Assembly (NCBI GenBank): GCA_034112105.1
Contig: JAWUVZ010000087.1
Span: forward strand, 1-47,155
Reading direction: 5' to 3'
DNA from: Glaciecola sp034112105
Lineage (GTDB): Bacteria > Pseudomonadota > Gammaproteobacteria > Enterobacterales > Alteromonadaceae
Length of the DNA stretch: 47,155 nt
The translations under genes and the position numbers were made by a program. Positions 24,895 to 33,899 of this stretch are shown here, piece by piece. Under the pieces are notes generated by a model. That model was given only the letters and a program-made list of their open reading frames with translations. It made no database searches and was not told where the DNA came from. Position 1 is the first letter of the stretch, and every line of letters starts with the position of its first letter.

Positions 24895-26271
24895 TTAATT
24901 GTATGCAGCAACTAATTGTTGACTAATATATTGTGGGTTAACATCAATTTGCGAAAAAAATGGAGCGAGTACTTCAATAGAAGGTTTCTGTGTTTTTTCA
25001 ATCCGTGACAAATAGGATTTAAATGCAGCTAAGTCTGCAAGATCCAGATATTGATTGGTAACGATCAGCACATATTCTCTGTCGACATTCTGTTTCTTGG
25101 GTAGCGGGATAGTCCAGTGAAACTCGTCATCAATTGCAACCGAACTAAGCTCTATAAGTGTTTTACTGTCAGCCACGAGCCATACCTGCGGTGTTTGCTT
25201 AGCGGTTATTAACGTCATACTGCAGGCATCCCCGAATACCACAGCTGGAATTCTTGATACATATTGTTGCGCGATACTGCTGACTTGCTTTAGCGCATTA
25301 GCATCACAGTAAAGACCATTTTTCGTTGTTGTAATAAATCGAGTGTCGGTGAACACCGACTTATTATTAAACGCCCAATAAGTTATTAAAATAATGCTGA
25401 TTAAAACCACAGGGACTATTTTCAACAGTAACTTAGCTAATTTGGTTGGTATTATTGACGAATTTGAATGCGTGATGCAGGACTCTTCTGGAATGTCATT
25501 CAATTGCTCGGTACGCTTTGACACAGGAACTACTTTCACTGCGTTAGTAGATTGGTCATTATGTCTGCTCTGTGATGGTAATAGTTGCTCAACATGTTCT
25601 TGCAACTGATGTATATCGATAACTGGATAAATAGCACAATCTACTTCCGGCAGTATGTGTGGTGTATTATTTTTTAAAGGCTGAAATTGTGTTGCCTGCT
25701 GATATAAATTTTGCTGGACTGCATCATGAGTTCGCTCGCGACTTGCTGGAACGAAAAACTCAACTAATATTCCTTTTTTCATCCACAATTTTATTTGTGC
25801 AGACGCCGTGATACATTTATCAGGAATATGGTTTACTGATCCGATAGCTCCAGTAGACGTGTTAATTTGGCCTGTAGCAATGAGAACTATATCCCCAGTC
25901 TTGGGTATTCCTTGGCCTAATTTAATGCCAGGTTCATCTACTTCAACAGCACCAGATGCAGACTGATTCGCATGCGTGTCTCTTGCGTTTGACTGAATGA
26001 AGTGAGCTAAATAAAACGGCAACTGCCAACTGTTACCCTGATCAATATTTCTTGAGATATTAGCTCTAAAACTGTGACCACCAAATTCTACTTGAATAAC
26101 ACCAGTACTTTTTTGTACGAATCGATGATATGCAGAACTAATTGACGCTAAGTCAGTTGAGCCATTGATTGTTATAACTGACTGCAACTCGCGGTCCTGC
26201 AATTCAGTAATACTTTGTATACCGACAAGACCTTTGCTTGTTGCAATAAATATGTGGATATTTAGTGACAT
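24895..26271 (-). CDS. Membrane protein with degenerate Lon-protease-like N-terminal domain
   Basis: 458 aa. Residues 1-230 resemble the Lon (S16) proteolytic fold: GNSWQLPFYLAHFI (79-92) stands where Lon has the GPSAG catalytic serine segment, IATGQINTSTGAIGSV (131-146) matches the TGEI...G.V..IGG strand-loop, DKCITA follows, and LVEFFVPASRER then CAIYPVIDIHQLQEHVEQL match the later strand and last helix. In an ungapped alignment Ser81 keeps the catalytic serine position but the catalytic lysine is replaced by Pro150, so protease activity is doubtful. A span lies at 283-300, then a periplasmic domain of about 150 residues. There is no ATPase domain. The similarity is by eye only. The ATG lacks a good ribosome site. 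Confidence 0.55.
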   Translation of the reverse strand: MSLNIHIFIATSKGLVGIQSITELQDRELQSVITINGSTDLASISSAYHRFVQKSTGVIQVEFGGHSFRANISRNIDQGNSWQLPFYLAHFIQSNARDTHANQSASGAVEVDEPGIKLGQGIPKTGDIVLIATGQINTSTGAIGSVNHIPDKCITASAQIKLWMKKGILVEFFVPASRERTHDAVQQNLYQQATQFQPLKNNTPHILPEVDCAIYPVIDIHQLQEHVEQLLPSQSRHNDQSTNAVKVVPVSKRTEQLNDIPEESCITHSNSSIIPTKLAKLLLKIVPVVLISIILITYWAFNNKSVFTDTRFITTTKNGLYCDANALKQVSSIAQQYVSRIPAVVFGDACSMTLITAKQTPQVWLVADSKTLIELSSVAIDDEFHWTIPLPKKQNVDREYVLIVTNQYLDLADLAAFKSYLSRIEKTQKPSIEVLAPFFSQIDVNPQYISQQLVAAYN

Positions 26272-26308
26272 TCGTTGTCATGCTTCCAATATTGATGGAT
26301 AACGCTGA

Positions 26309-26989
26309 TTAGCATAAATACAATTTTGTATTTGGGCTAGTTATTAAATGATAAGTTTCACTGTCTTTTTCAATAATAATCTGTGCTTGCCCATCGAGTA
26401 CATTTGCAAAATGAAGCACCTTAAATTCGTCCTTCAGCATGCAATGTAAAAATACCCCTTTTGCATAAGTTGAGTTATTTTCCTGCACCTGTTTTAAGCT
26501 GAGTAACAGATGCACTTGTTCGGTATTACTATTATCAGGTTTTATTTGAAAATCAAAATAGTCAGTCGTTCTCGACATTATTTTACTATCTGTACTTGCA
26601 GCGACTTGTTCACTACTTGAAGCAAAACTCACTTTCTCTAATATCCATTCATATTGAGTATACAAACTTATATCTCTTTTAATGACATGCATCCGTTTTT
26701 GCGATTTTGTAGCGAACGGAAAACAAGCGCATTGCACTAACTCAGCAAATGAAATACGCCGTGTTTGCAACGGAACTACTTTTTTATCACTTTCCAAAGT
26801 TTCGCTAGCTTGCGTTACAAGAGCAACATGGGCCAGCTGCTTATATTGTTGTTTTACGACAAAAACAGCAGATTGCTTCGGATCTAATGCTACTGCACTG
26901 GCGTTTTTGCCTTTTTCTTTGTCAGCGGCATTGCTCCTAACGTTAGCATTGCCGACCCCCTTAACTCCGCCACTTTGTTTTTTATTCAT
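26309..26989 (-). CDS. Soluble protein of the kinase cluster, unknown
   Basis: 226 aa with no signal peptide or span, so probably cytoplasmic. The N-terminal 35 residues are low-complexity and basic (GGVKGVGNANVRSNAADKEK), possibly a disordered phosphorylation tail; the middle and end look beta-rich (YFDFQIKP, VHLLLSLKQV, AQIIIEKDSETYHLI). It overlaps the upstream gene by 8 bp, which indicates translational coupling. Not recognised. Confidence 0.6.
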   Translation of the reverse strand: MNKKQSGGVKGVGNANVRSNAADKEKGKNASAVALDPKQSAVFVVKQQYKQLAHVALVTQASETLESDKKVVPLQTRRISFAELVQCACFPFATKSQKRMHVIKRDISLYTQYEWILEKVSFASSSEQVAASTDSKIMSRTTDYFDFQIKPDNSNTEQVHLLLSLKQVQENNSTYAKGVFLHCMLKDEFKVLHFANVLDGQAQIIIEKDSETYHLITSPNTKLYLC

Positions 26990-28613
26990 GTTCTAGTCCA
27001 TGCCTTTTTACTAATTCACTTTTGAATATGAAAAGATCTGACGTAAAAAATGTTTCAAGTGAGACTGTTTGGCCGTTTGTATTTGCCAATTGTTGCAAGA
27101 CCGTTTGGGTTAAATCATGAATAAGCTGAGCACCTCGCACTAGATGATCTGCTCCTTGCTCATAAATATCAGCCTCATGACAGTAATCGCTATGTTTAAA
27201 TCCTATGCGATTATTATTAGCAAGTGCCTTTTTTGCTAATAAAAAGAAATTATTGAGCATTTTTGATTGCAACAACCACCGGTTAATATGTGAAAAAGTG
27301 AGCTGCGATTTATCTTGATTATTTTCATTCGTCATCACCAAACGTTGCAGCATATGACGAAATTCTTGGCTTTCTTGAGGCTTAACCAGCAATTCAATAC
27401 CTTGCGATAATAAAGTTAGACACCTCACATCTTTTTGCTCATATAATATTGCGGCACAGCACAAAATGGTATTGCTGGCTTGTTTACGCCAGTCATTTAA
27501 GTGTTCAAGATAACTAGTATAATCTTGCTGTGGTCTGTCAATTAGCACATCTCTTTTATCTCTAGCTTGTTGAATAATTAAATTTTGCCATTGCCCAAAT
27601 ACAGCGCTTCTTAGGATCGATAATGGAAACTGAGTAAGCGTACTGCGCAGTTCAAATAACCGCGAGACGCACGCGTAATCTTTTTTGGTAATGAATTTTG
27701 GCGCATCAACAAGCCATGTTGGCGGCATTATTACGTTTTCATTTGATTCAAAAATAGTTTCATATAGCCAATTAGCTTCATTCTCGTCAAGTTCAAAACT
27801 CTGGGTCGTTAGATTCTCCTCATCAGATTGACTAAAATGAATTCCACGGGCGACTTTCACCTGTTCACAAGCAGATTGATAATCAACAATATCATCTAAT
27901 GCGTTCTCAAATTTCACATAGCCTTCTTCATTAATCGCTGAACTCCAAAAGTTCAGTACTGCTTCATCATTGAGTTTCTCTGTATCTATATTTTCGACGA
28001 CCCAGTGATGGATATAACGATATTTTTGTTGAAGATTAGCGGTTGGCAGATGTACTTTCAAAAATTCATACAGTTTTTTTTGTAAATATGTCGCTAGTTT
28101 ACCTACACATTTGGTATCAGAGGTAGATAAATGGGCTTCGATATCCTCTAAGACGTTTGCAATGTTGCCGACTAGTAATTCCAGCAGAGCGCTTAACAAC
28201 GTGACTCTGGATGCACTCACTGTAAAATCCTGAGTTGGTGAACTGACAACTAAACCCATGGCATTCAATGTAATCGAAGGTGTGTGAAGGTCATGTTGCG
28301 TGAGCGGATAAATAGTATTTCTGAATTGACTCGGTGAAATTGCTTCTTCTATCCAAAAAAAGTGCAATAAGCCTTTTGTATAATCCTGATGACGCACAAT
28401 GGGCCAGCATAAATAGGCCAATTCTAAGCAAGCCTTCCCGTAATTTCGACAAAGGATATATTGTGCAAGCTTATCAACCGTTTTTGCAGTGTACTTTTTA
28501 TTCAGTTCACTGTTGCGCTTACCCTCATATTCGCGCATTGATAAGGTATCTCTAAGCATATCAAATTCAGCTTGAAGGGTCTGACTGACGCCGTACTCAA
28601 CAATATTAGACAT
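26982..28613 (-). CDS. Large soluble helical protein of the kinase cluster, unknown
   Basis: 543 aa, no signal peptide and no clear span; mostly helical with many acidic and aromatic residues. It has no motif I can name; a comparison with type VI TssA/TagF-type accessory proteins gave no convincing match. It overlaps both the FHA gene upstream and the 226-aa gene downstream by 8 bp. Such tight coupling with the FHA gene suggests a cytoplasmic partner that docks to the FHA protein or is phosphorylated by the kinase (inference). Confidence 0.6.
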   Translation of the reverse strand: MSNIVEYGVSQTLQAEFDMLRDTLSMREYEGKRNSELNKKYTAKTVDKLAQYILCRNYGKACLELAYLCWPIVRHQDYTKGLLHFFWIEEAISPSQFRNTIYPLTQHDLHTPSITLNAMGLVVSSPTQDFTVSASRVTLLSALLELLVGNIANVLEDIEAHLSTSDTKCVGKLATYLQKKLYEFLKVHLPTANLQQKYRYIHHWVVENIDTEKLNDEAVLNFWSSAINEEGYVKFENALDDIVDYQSACEQVKVARGIHFSQSDEENLTTQSFELDENEANWLYETIFESNENVIMPPTWLVDAPKFITKKDYACVSRLFELRSTLTQFPLSILRSAVFGQWQNLIIQQARDKRDVLIDRPQQDYTSYLEHLNDWRKQASNTILCCAAILYEQKDVRCLTLLSQGIELLVKPQESQEFRHMLQRLVMTNENNQDKSQLTFSHINRWLLQSKMLNNFFLLAKKALANNNRIGFKHSDYCHEADIYEQGADHLVRGAQLIHDLTQTVLQQLANTNGQTVSLETFFTSDLFIFKSELVKRHGLEHE

Positions 28614-30456
28614 ATAGTTTATCTGTTACCGCGTTTTGCTCAACCTCTAAGCCTATCAGCATGACATCGATAGTGAAACCATTGACACTTAGTTCACTTT
28701 TTAGCGGCAAAGGCACGGGGCCAAGAATTTGCGTACCGTCAATTTTGACATCATACGAACGATTTGATAGATGCAACCAGACTTTATCTTTCAATTCAAT
28801 TTTTAAGACTTCAGTAAAGTGTTCTTGGGTTTGTTCTTGCGCTCGAATATCACGCCACTGTGACTCGCAATACCAGATATATTTTCCAAGTGAAAATAGT
28901 AAATAGAAACTCTCATTGCTTAAATACCAGCAATGACCTGCATATTCTGAAGCATTGATAAAGCTCCTCGAAGACGACCGATTAACGCTAGGTAATATCG
29001 CATTTTGACAAAGACGTAAGGCGATGCTCTGATTTGATCCAAGGTGCCTCACTTGAAAACCAATACTACCAATTTCATCTGGAGGTGAATGATGAATTTG
29101 GTCCATTTCAGCGAGAATGAATTCTTGGTTAGTTTCGCATGCACTATATTGTAGCCACATGCCATTGGTACTACCTAAATTCTGAGCAGTAAAACCGTTT
29201 GGCTGGCGAGCTATAATGATACTTTTATGGACTCGAGAAAGTGTGTCTTGTGGCAAGGTAAGATCTAAACTGATTACATTATTAGCTTTCGGATCTCCTC
29301 TACCAATTCGCATCGATTCGCCACAATTGATTTGTATTATTTGGTCTTCAGAGGTCAACTTAATCCCAGCACATCGTACAGTTTTAGGCCCCGCAATCCG
29401 CTTAATTAAGTTCTTAGTTGATTCAACTTGTAAGTCAATCACGGGAAGATTAAAAGTAGCCCCACGGTGACATAATTCAAGCGCAATATAGGCCTGCTCT
29501 AATGCCTCAAAGACTTTACCAGCATTTGCTAGTTCAATTGACTTTGATACTCGAGTTTTGAACTGCTCGCGTTGTTTTTGAATCACTTGGTGTTCCAAGA
29601 GCTGCTCTGCTATTGAAGCCTCCAGGGCCTGTGCTGAAGTATTCGACGCATTATCTTCGAGTGATTTTTTCACAAAGACATTAGCTGAATCAATTTCATT
29701 GTTTTGCAGCAACTTCTGCGCGTTATCAAACCATCCATCAGCCTGACTTATTCGTTTCTCCCAATATGATAATTGTTGCAACCATTTATCTCGGCATAAA
29801 AACCATATTGGAATGAGCTTGAGTATGCTAACCAATCGCACCCACTTAGCACTCTGATTATTCGATGCATACACATTTAGTATAAATTGGACCCAAGACC
29901 AAAATGCGAACAATACCAGCAACAATGCTAATATAACTACAGCGCTCCAAATTACAATTAATTGGATAGCGTAAGCAGAAACGACTCTCGTGCTTTTAAA
30001 TAGATTATCTTGTTGTATAAATTCTGAGGAAACCTCAATATTCATGCGTTTGAATAGGCGCGAAATTTGCTCTCGAAATTGACTTGGCGATACCAAAGTA
30101 GAAATCTCAAATGTAATTATTTTGCTTGGCAGAAATAGATTTAAAAAGTTAAATTTTGTTTTTTCATCTAACAGTCTGCTCTGCACATCATCTGCACTAG
30201 CAAGTGCCATCCCGGAGAAAATATCGATCTCCTGTGGAGTAAAGTTGGTCAGTGTTAACTTGTACGTAAAGCGCTTTTTTGCAAGTGATATTTGTGTCTG
30301 GACGTCCAGTTCTGTAAGCTCTTGTAGCGATTGTAACTCATCCGTCATTGCTCTGGAGGTTATATCTGGTGATGCAATAATCCGCAACTCGTTAGCATTC
30401 ACATGAGTAGAATAAATGCTAATGAGCATAACCAAAAAACTGACGACTTTATTCAT
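28606..30456 (-). CDS. Transmembrane FHA-domain protein
   Basis: 616 aa. A signal peptide (about 1-22) precedes a periplasmic region (23-160), one strong span (162-193), a helical cytoplasmic linker with TPR-like pairs (240-340) and an FHA domain (about 370-440). The phosphothreonine-binding residues are present: G385-R386 in MRIGRGDP, S407-R408-V-H410, and N426-L-G-S429-T-N431-G432. A further beta-rich domain follows to the end. FHA domains bind phosphothreonine, so the adjacent kinase is the obvious writer. It overlaps genes on both sides by 8 bp. A signal-peptide-first FHA protein crossing the membrane is uncommon and points to signalling to or from the periplasm. Confidence 0.85.
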   Translation of the reverse strand: MNKVVSFLVMLISIYSTHVNANELRIIASPDITSRAMTDELQSLQELTELDVQTQISLAKKRFTYKLTLTNFTPQEIDIFSGMALASADDVQSRLLDEKTKFNFLNLFLPSKIITFEISTLVSPSQFREQISRLFKRMNIEVSSEFIQQDNLFKSTRVVSAYAIQLIVIWSAVVILALLLVLFAFWSWVQFILNVYASNNQSAKWVRLVSILKLIPIWFLCRDKWLQQLSYWEKRISQADGWFDNAQKLLQNNEIDSANVFVKKSLEDNASNTSAQALEASIAEQLLEHQVIQKQREQFKTRVSKSIELANAGKVFEALEQAYIALELCHRGATFNLPVIDLQVESTKNLIKRIAGPKTVRCAGIKLTSEDQIIQINCGESMRIGRGDPKANNVISLDLTLPQDTLSRVHKSIIIARQPNGFTAQNLGSTNGMWLQYSACETNQEFILAEMDQIHHSPPDEIGSIGFQVRHLGSNQSIALRLCQNAILPSVNRSSSRSFINASEYAGHCWYLSNESFYLLFSLGKYIWYCESQWRDIRAQEQTQEHFTEVLKIELKDKVWLHLSNRSYDVKIDGTQILGPVPLPLKSELSVNGFTIDVMLIGLEVEQNAVTDKLYV

Positions 30457-32971
30457 TTACTTCCTCAACCAATCTAAATCCAGTGATATGTGACCTAACT
30501 GTCTTCTTTAAAAAATCATTTACTGAAATCACCAACTCGCTTTTATCATTTAACCACGACCCGCCTTTTACCACTGCTAAATCGCATCGGGGCTGCAAGA
30601 TAGAGTGCGATGTTTTTGATATAGAAGGCTGTGGACAAGTCGATGTCCACTCTTGCACGTTGCCATGCATATCAAATAACAGCCAATTATTTGGGGCGAA
30701 GCTTCTGACCGGCATGGTTGTGTTGATACTATTTCCATCGCCAACATTACAGTTTTTACAATGCGCTTTATTAATTTGCATTGTTGGCCCCCAACTGTAT
30801 ATTTTGGGCGCATTTTGCACCGAACCCGATGCTGCAAATTCCCACTCAACTCTAGTAGGTAGCCGCAAACGAGTCCCAGTTTGGTCCGATAACCAGGGAA
30901 TAAACTGTTCGTTAACATCAAACCAACTGACATTAATAACCGGATAGTCAGGTAAAGAGAAAGTACGGTATCGAGAGTCAGTTGATACGGTCTTTGAGGT
31001 TGCACATTTGCCAGCATCAACACAGGCACCATATAACTGATTAGTAACCTCAAATGACATTATTCTTAACCGAGGATAGGCTACTGGCATTGAATTAAGC
31101 TCTAAGGCCTCCGATATTTTTGGTAGTAATATAAATTCAACAGCAATACCATCGGCTACCGTTTTCTCGGTGTTACCGATGAAATAACGCGTGTCTGACA
31201 ATTCAAGACGCTCACTGATAATGTAAGTACTGGTTGTGATATGAATTTTCTTCGTCACCGTTTGGTAACCATTTTTACTCACTCGCAACCAATACTCACC
31301 TTGTTTTATATTGTCATTACTGACTGGGATCCCTTGCATAGATTGCAGTACAACAACGGCATCTATGGGTTGTATCTGCAAAATCACTTTTGTGTTGCCG
31401 GCCGTTACATCTGAACCAGTGCTCTTTTCAATTTGAATTTCGGATATGTCGTTCACTACGTTGTCTTGGCTTTTAGTGCGCAAGCGATCGTTGTTTGTTG
31501 TTAAACCGATAAATAGTTGTTGTTTCATTGTATTTTTGTCGATTACAGTTAATTCTGAATTACCAGCAACTGATTCGCCGGTTTTATCAGACTGCAACCA
31601 CCAAGGTAGAAGTAACCCGCAAGCAATGATGAACGCGCCAGAGAGAAAACGTCCTCGCGGGGCTCTTCTACCCATTTTGGGAGTTGGTGCGTTTTTACTG
31701 TGTTGATCTAATCGTTTGTGTTCAATAAGACTGACTAACTCTTGCGCCGGTTTATTCAGCGTGGCTTTGCCAAGCGCTATCAGATTTTGCTTAGCTTTAT
31801 CTGTAAAGCTGCCATCTTGGTTCAAGTTGGCATAGTGTATCGCTTCGTTGACTTGTTCTATCCACAAAAAAAATGCGGCGGCTTTATTGTTTTGCCGGGC
31901 TAATTGTGACTGGATTTGCGCAACGTATTGAACTAACCATTCAACAGAGTAGTGTTGGTGCAATTCTGCTTTGGCTAATAATGCTAATCTATTAAAATGA
32001 AAATCATTAATTTCACCGTCTTTTAAAAGGGTGTTATGAATACTCAGTCTGAGGGCTTCAATATTATTACTAGCCGTTGCATGATTTTCCCATATCCGTG
32101 TTGCTTCGGGATCATTATTTTTAGCATAGCCGTTGATTTGACCATCTAATCTTTTAAGAAGGTCAGTAATCGTCGCCGCCATATACTTAGCAGATGAAGG
32201 TCGTTGCTCTGGCTCTGTCGACAATCCAAGCTCAATAACGTGACTAACTTCCGCATCTATCTTCGGATTAACAATATTAACAGGCTGTTTTATTTCACTG
32301 TACTGCACGCCAGTTAAACACCGATACATCAAAGCTGAAACCGCATAAATATCGCTCTTCGCAGTGGTATTTTGTACATCTACTAACTGTTCTGGACTGG
32401 CGTAATATAAGCTTCCAAGGCCATTTTTTATATCAATCCTAGTCGTTTTGGCTTGTGGTATTGCATCAGATATAGAAATACCAAAATCAGCGATTTGAAC
32501 TTGGTCATTGTCATCTAATAAAATATTTGCCGGCTTGATATCAAGATGAACAAGCCCTGCCTTATGAATGTCACAGAGTCCGGTTAATATTTGCTGTGCA
32601 ATGAGAAGCGTTTTATTGATGCTTAGTTTGTTTTTTACACCCAACAAGTCTGCTAGTGAGCGCTTATAATAAGGCATCACGATATAAGGATGCATAGCAT
32701 TAGTAAAATCAAATTCCATAAACGAAACCACGTGCGCAGACGACGATAATTGATGGAGGATCTTACTTTCATTGATGAAATCTGCTTTGCTATTTGGTGC
32801 TTTGTGTCGCGAGGAATTTGCGCCACTGCTTTCATTGTCGGCTACCTCGCAATCAAATACTTTTATAGCAAGTTGTATAGATAAATTAGGATCTTGAGCA
32901 AGGTAAACCTTACTGGTTGCGCCCTGCGCAATCAGTCTATTCACCTTGTATTTTCCGATATTTTTTAACAA
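30449..32971 (-). CDS. Transmembrane Ser/Thr kinase with PEGA and FGE-sulfatase domains
   Basis: 840 aa. The cytoplasmic kinase (1-275) has the glycine loop IAQGATSKVYLAQD, K37 in AIKVF, E68, catalytic HLDIKPAN (D144, N149), DFG 162-164 and SPE 192-194; all active residues are kept, with HLD in place of HRD. A helical linker leads to a span at 441-459. Outside are a PEGA domain (about 528-592; IPVSNDNIKQGEYWLRVSKN) and an FGE-sulfatase/SUMF1-like domain (about 600-840; INVSWFDVNEQFIPWLS, LRLPTRVEWEFAASG, FDMHGNVQEWT, VVKGGSW, GFRLV). The start is TTG 32971 with AGGA eight bases upstream. A possible -10 TATAAT lies at 33036-33031. No phosphatase gene is adjacent. Confidence 0.92.
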   Translation of the reverse strand: MLKNIGKYKVNRLIAQGATSKVYLAQDPNLSIQLAIKVFDCEVADNESSGANSSRHKAPNSKADFINESKILHQLSSSAHVVSFMEFDFTNAMHPYIVMPYYKRSLADLLGVKNKLSINKTLLIAQQILTGLCDIHKAGLVHLDIKPANILLDDNDQVQIADFGISISDAIPQAKTTRIDIKNGLGSLYYASPEQLVDVQNTTAKSDIYAVSALMYRCLTGVQYSEIKQPVNIVNPKIDAEVSHVIELGLSTEPEQRPSSAKYMAATITDLLKRLDGQINGYAKNNDPEATRIWENHATASNNIEALRLSIHNTLLKDGEINDFHFNRLALLAKAELHQHYSVEWLVQYVAQIQSQLARQNNKAAAFFLWIEQVNEAIHYANLNQDGSFTDKAKQNLIALGKATLNKPAQELVSLIEHKRLDQHSKNAPTPKMGRRAPRGRFLSGAFIIACGLLLPWWLQSDKTGESVAGNSELTVIDKNTMKQQLFIGLTTNNDRLRTKSQDNVVNDISEIQIEKSTGSDVTAGNTKVILQIQPIDAVVVLQSMQGIPVSNDNIKQGEYWLRVSKNGYQTVTKKIHITTSTYIISERLELSDTRYFIGNTEKTVADGIAVEFILLPKISEALELNSMPVAYPRLRIMSFEVTNQLYGACVDAGKCATSKTVSTDSRYRTFSLPDYPVINVSWFDVNEQFIPWLSDQTGTRLRLPTRVEWEFAASGSVQNAPKIYSWGPTMQINKAHCKNCNVGDGNSINTTMPVRSFAPNNWLLFDMHGNVQEWTSTCPQPSISKTSHSILQPRCDLAVVKGGSWLNDKSELVISVNDFLKKTVRSHITGFRLVEEVNE

Positions 32972-33361
32972 AAATTCAGTCCTAAATATATTCTACGCAG
33001 CTTTAGTTACAATTGAGGTTTCATAATACAATTATAGTTACGTTCAATAATGTTGCTATAAAATAGTAATAAAATGTGCGGTACAAGCTCTTCAAAGCCA
33101 CGTTTCAGCAGACAGGTAGGCCTAGGCCACTACTACAGCAGTTCTAGCTGAGCACGATCACTTTAATACCATTTACCCTCATCTTCATTGACTACTATTG
33201 TTTACTTCGAATCTGTTTTGAATAGCATCTATAATTTTCTGCAATTATTGCGCCTACTTTTTACATTGAGCAGCAACTTAATAAAATTGTTAACTACAGA
33301 GGCTATACTTTTATTTTGAGTGAATATGGCAATAGGAAAACTGGTCAATTTATTAGTAAAA
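32972..33361. other. Non-coding gap inside the kinase cluster
   Basis: 390 bases without a plausible gene. TATAAT on the minus strand at 33036-33031, 60 bp before the kinase TTG, may be a promoter element, which would make the kinase the head of its own transcript. A GGCCTAGGCC palindrome occurs near 33119. No other signal was recognised. Confidence 0.4.
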
Positions 33362-33892
33362 TCACCAGCCGTATTGAACTGATTTTAAGGCCTTTATGGG
33401 TGGGTCAAAAGGTTCATAACCGTTGCTATGTCTATCATCAACGCCATTCCATGCATTCCCCTGTTTATTAGATTTTTCCAATTGCACAATTTTGAAATCA
33501 AGTCTCTGAGGTATACTGGTATTTGGGAGTTCAGTGTATGGCCATGGTGGTTGTCGGACGCCGTTTTGATTCAAGTGCTTGCTGGGCCAAGGGAAGTGTT
33601 GATATCTTGTCACGTTATGCATTCTAATCGACTGTAATGTGGCAATTAACTGACGTTTGTTTGCGGGTTCTGTCATAAATTGTTGATAACCGTTAAGCTG
33701 AGCGCTAACTACCACAACATTATCTTTACTATTATCATGTTCAATAAAAAATCGAGTGATGACAAAAATCAAAGTCACACAAATAATGCTAAGCTCAATT
33801 GCGAAGAATAAGTTGTTCTTGTTCAATCGCAATTGCGATATAAATAATGTTGAGCGCTGATTTGTATTTGTCAAAGGAGTAAACTTAGTCAC
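33362..33892 (-). CDS. Single-span protein next to the ExbD-like gene, unknown
   Basis: 176 aa. One span (about 28-48, FFAIELSIICVTLIFVITRF) after a 27-residue cytoplasmic N-terminus; the remaining 125 residues are periplasmic, with a proline-rich, aromatic tail. The GTG start at 33892 has no clear ribosome site but lies seven bases after the end of the ExbD-like gene, so coupling is likely. N-in, one span and periplasmic body is also the TonB/ExbD layout, but no TonB motif is seen. Confidence 0.5.
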   Translation of the reverse strand: MTKFTPLTNTNQRSTLFISQLRLNKNNLFFAIELSIICVTLIFVITRFFIEHDNSKDNVVVVSAQLNGYQQFMTEPANKRQLIATLQSIRMHNVTRYQHFPWPSKHLNQNGVRQPPWPYTELPNTSIPQRLDFKIVQLEKSNKQGNAWNGVDDRHSNGYEPFDPPIKALKSVQYGW

Positions 33893-33899
33893 GAATATA

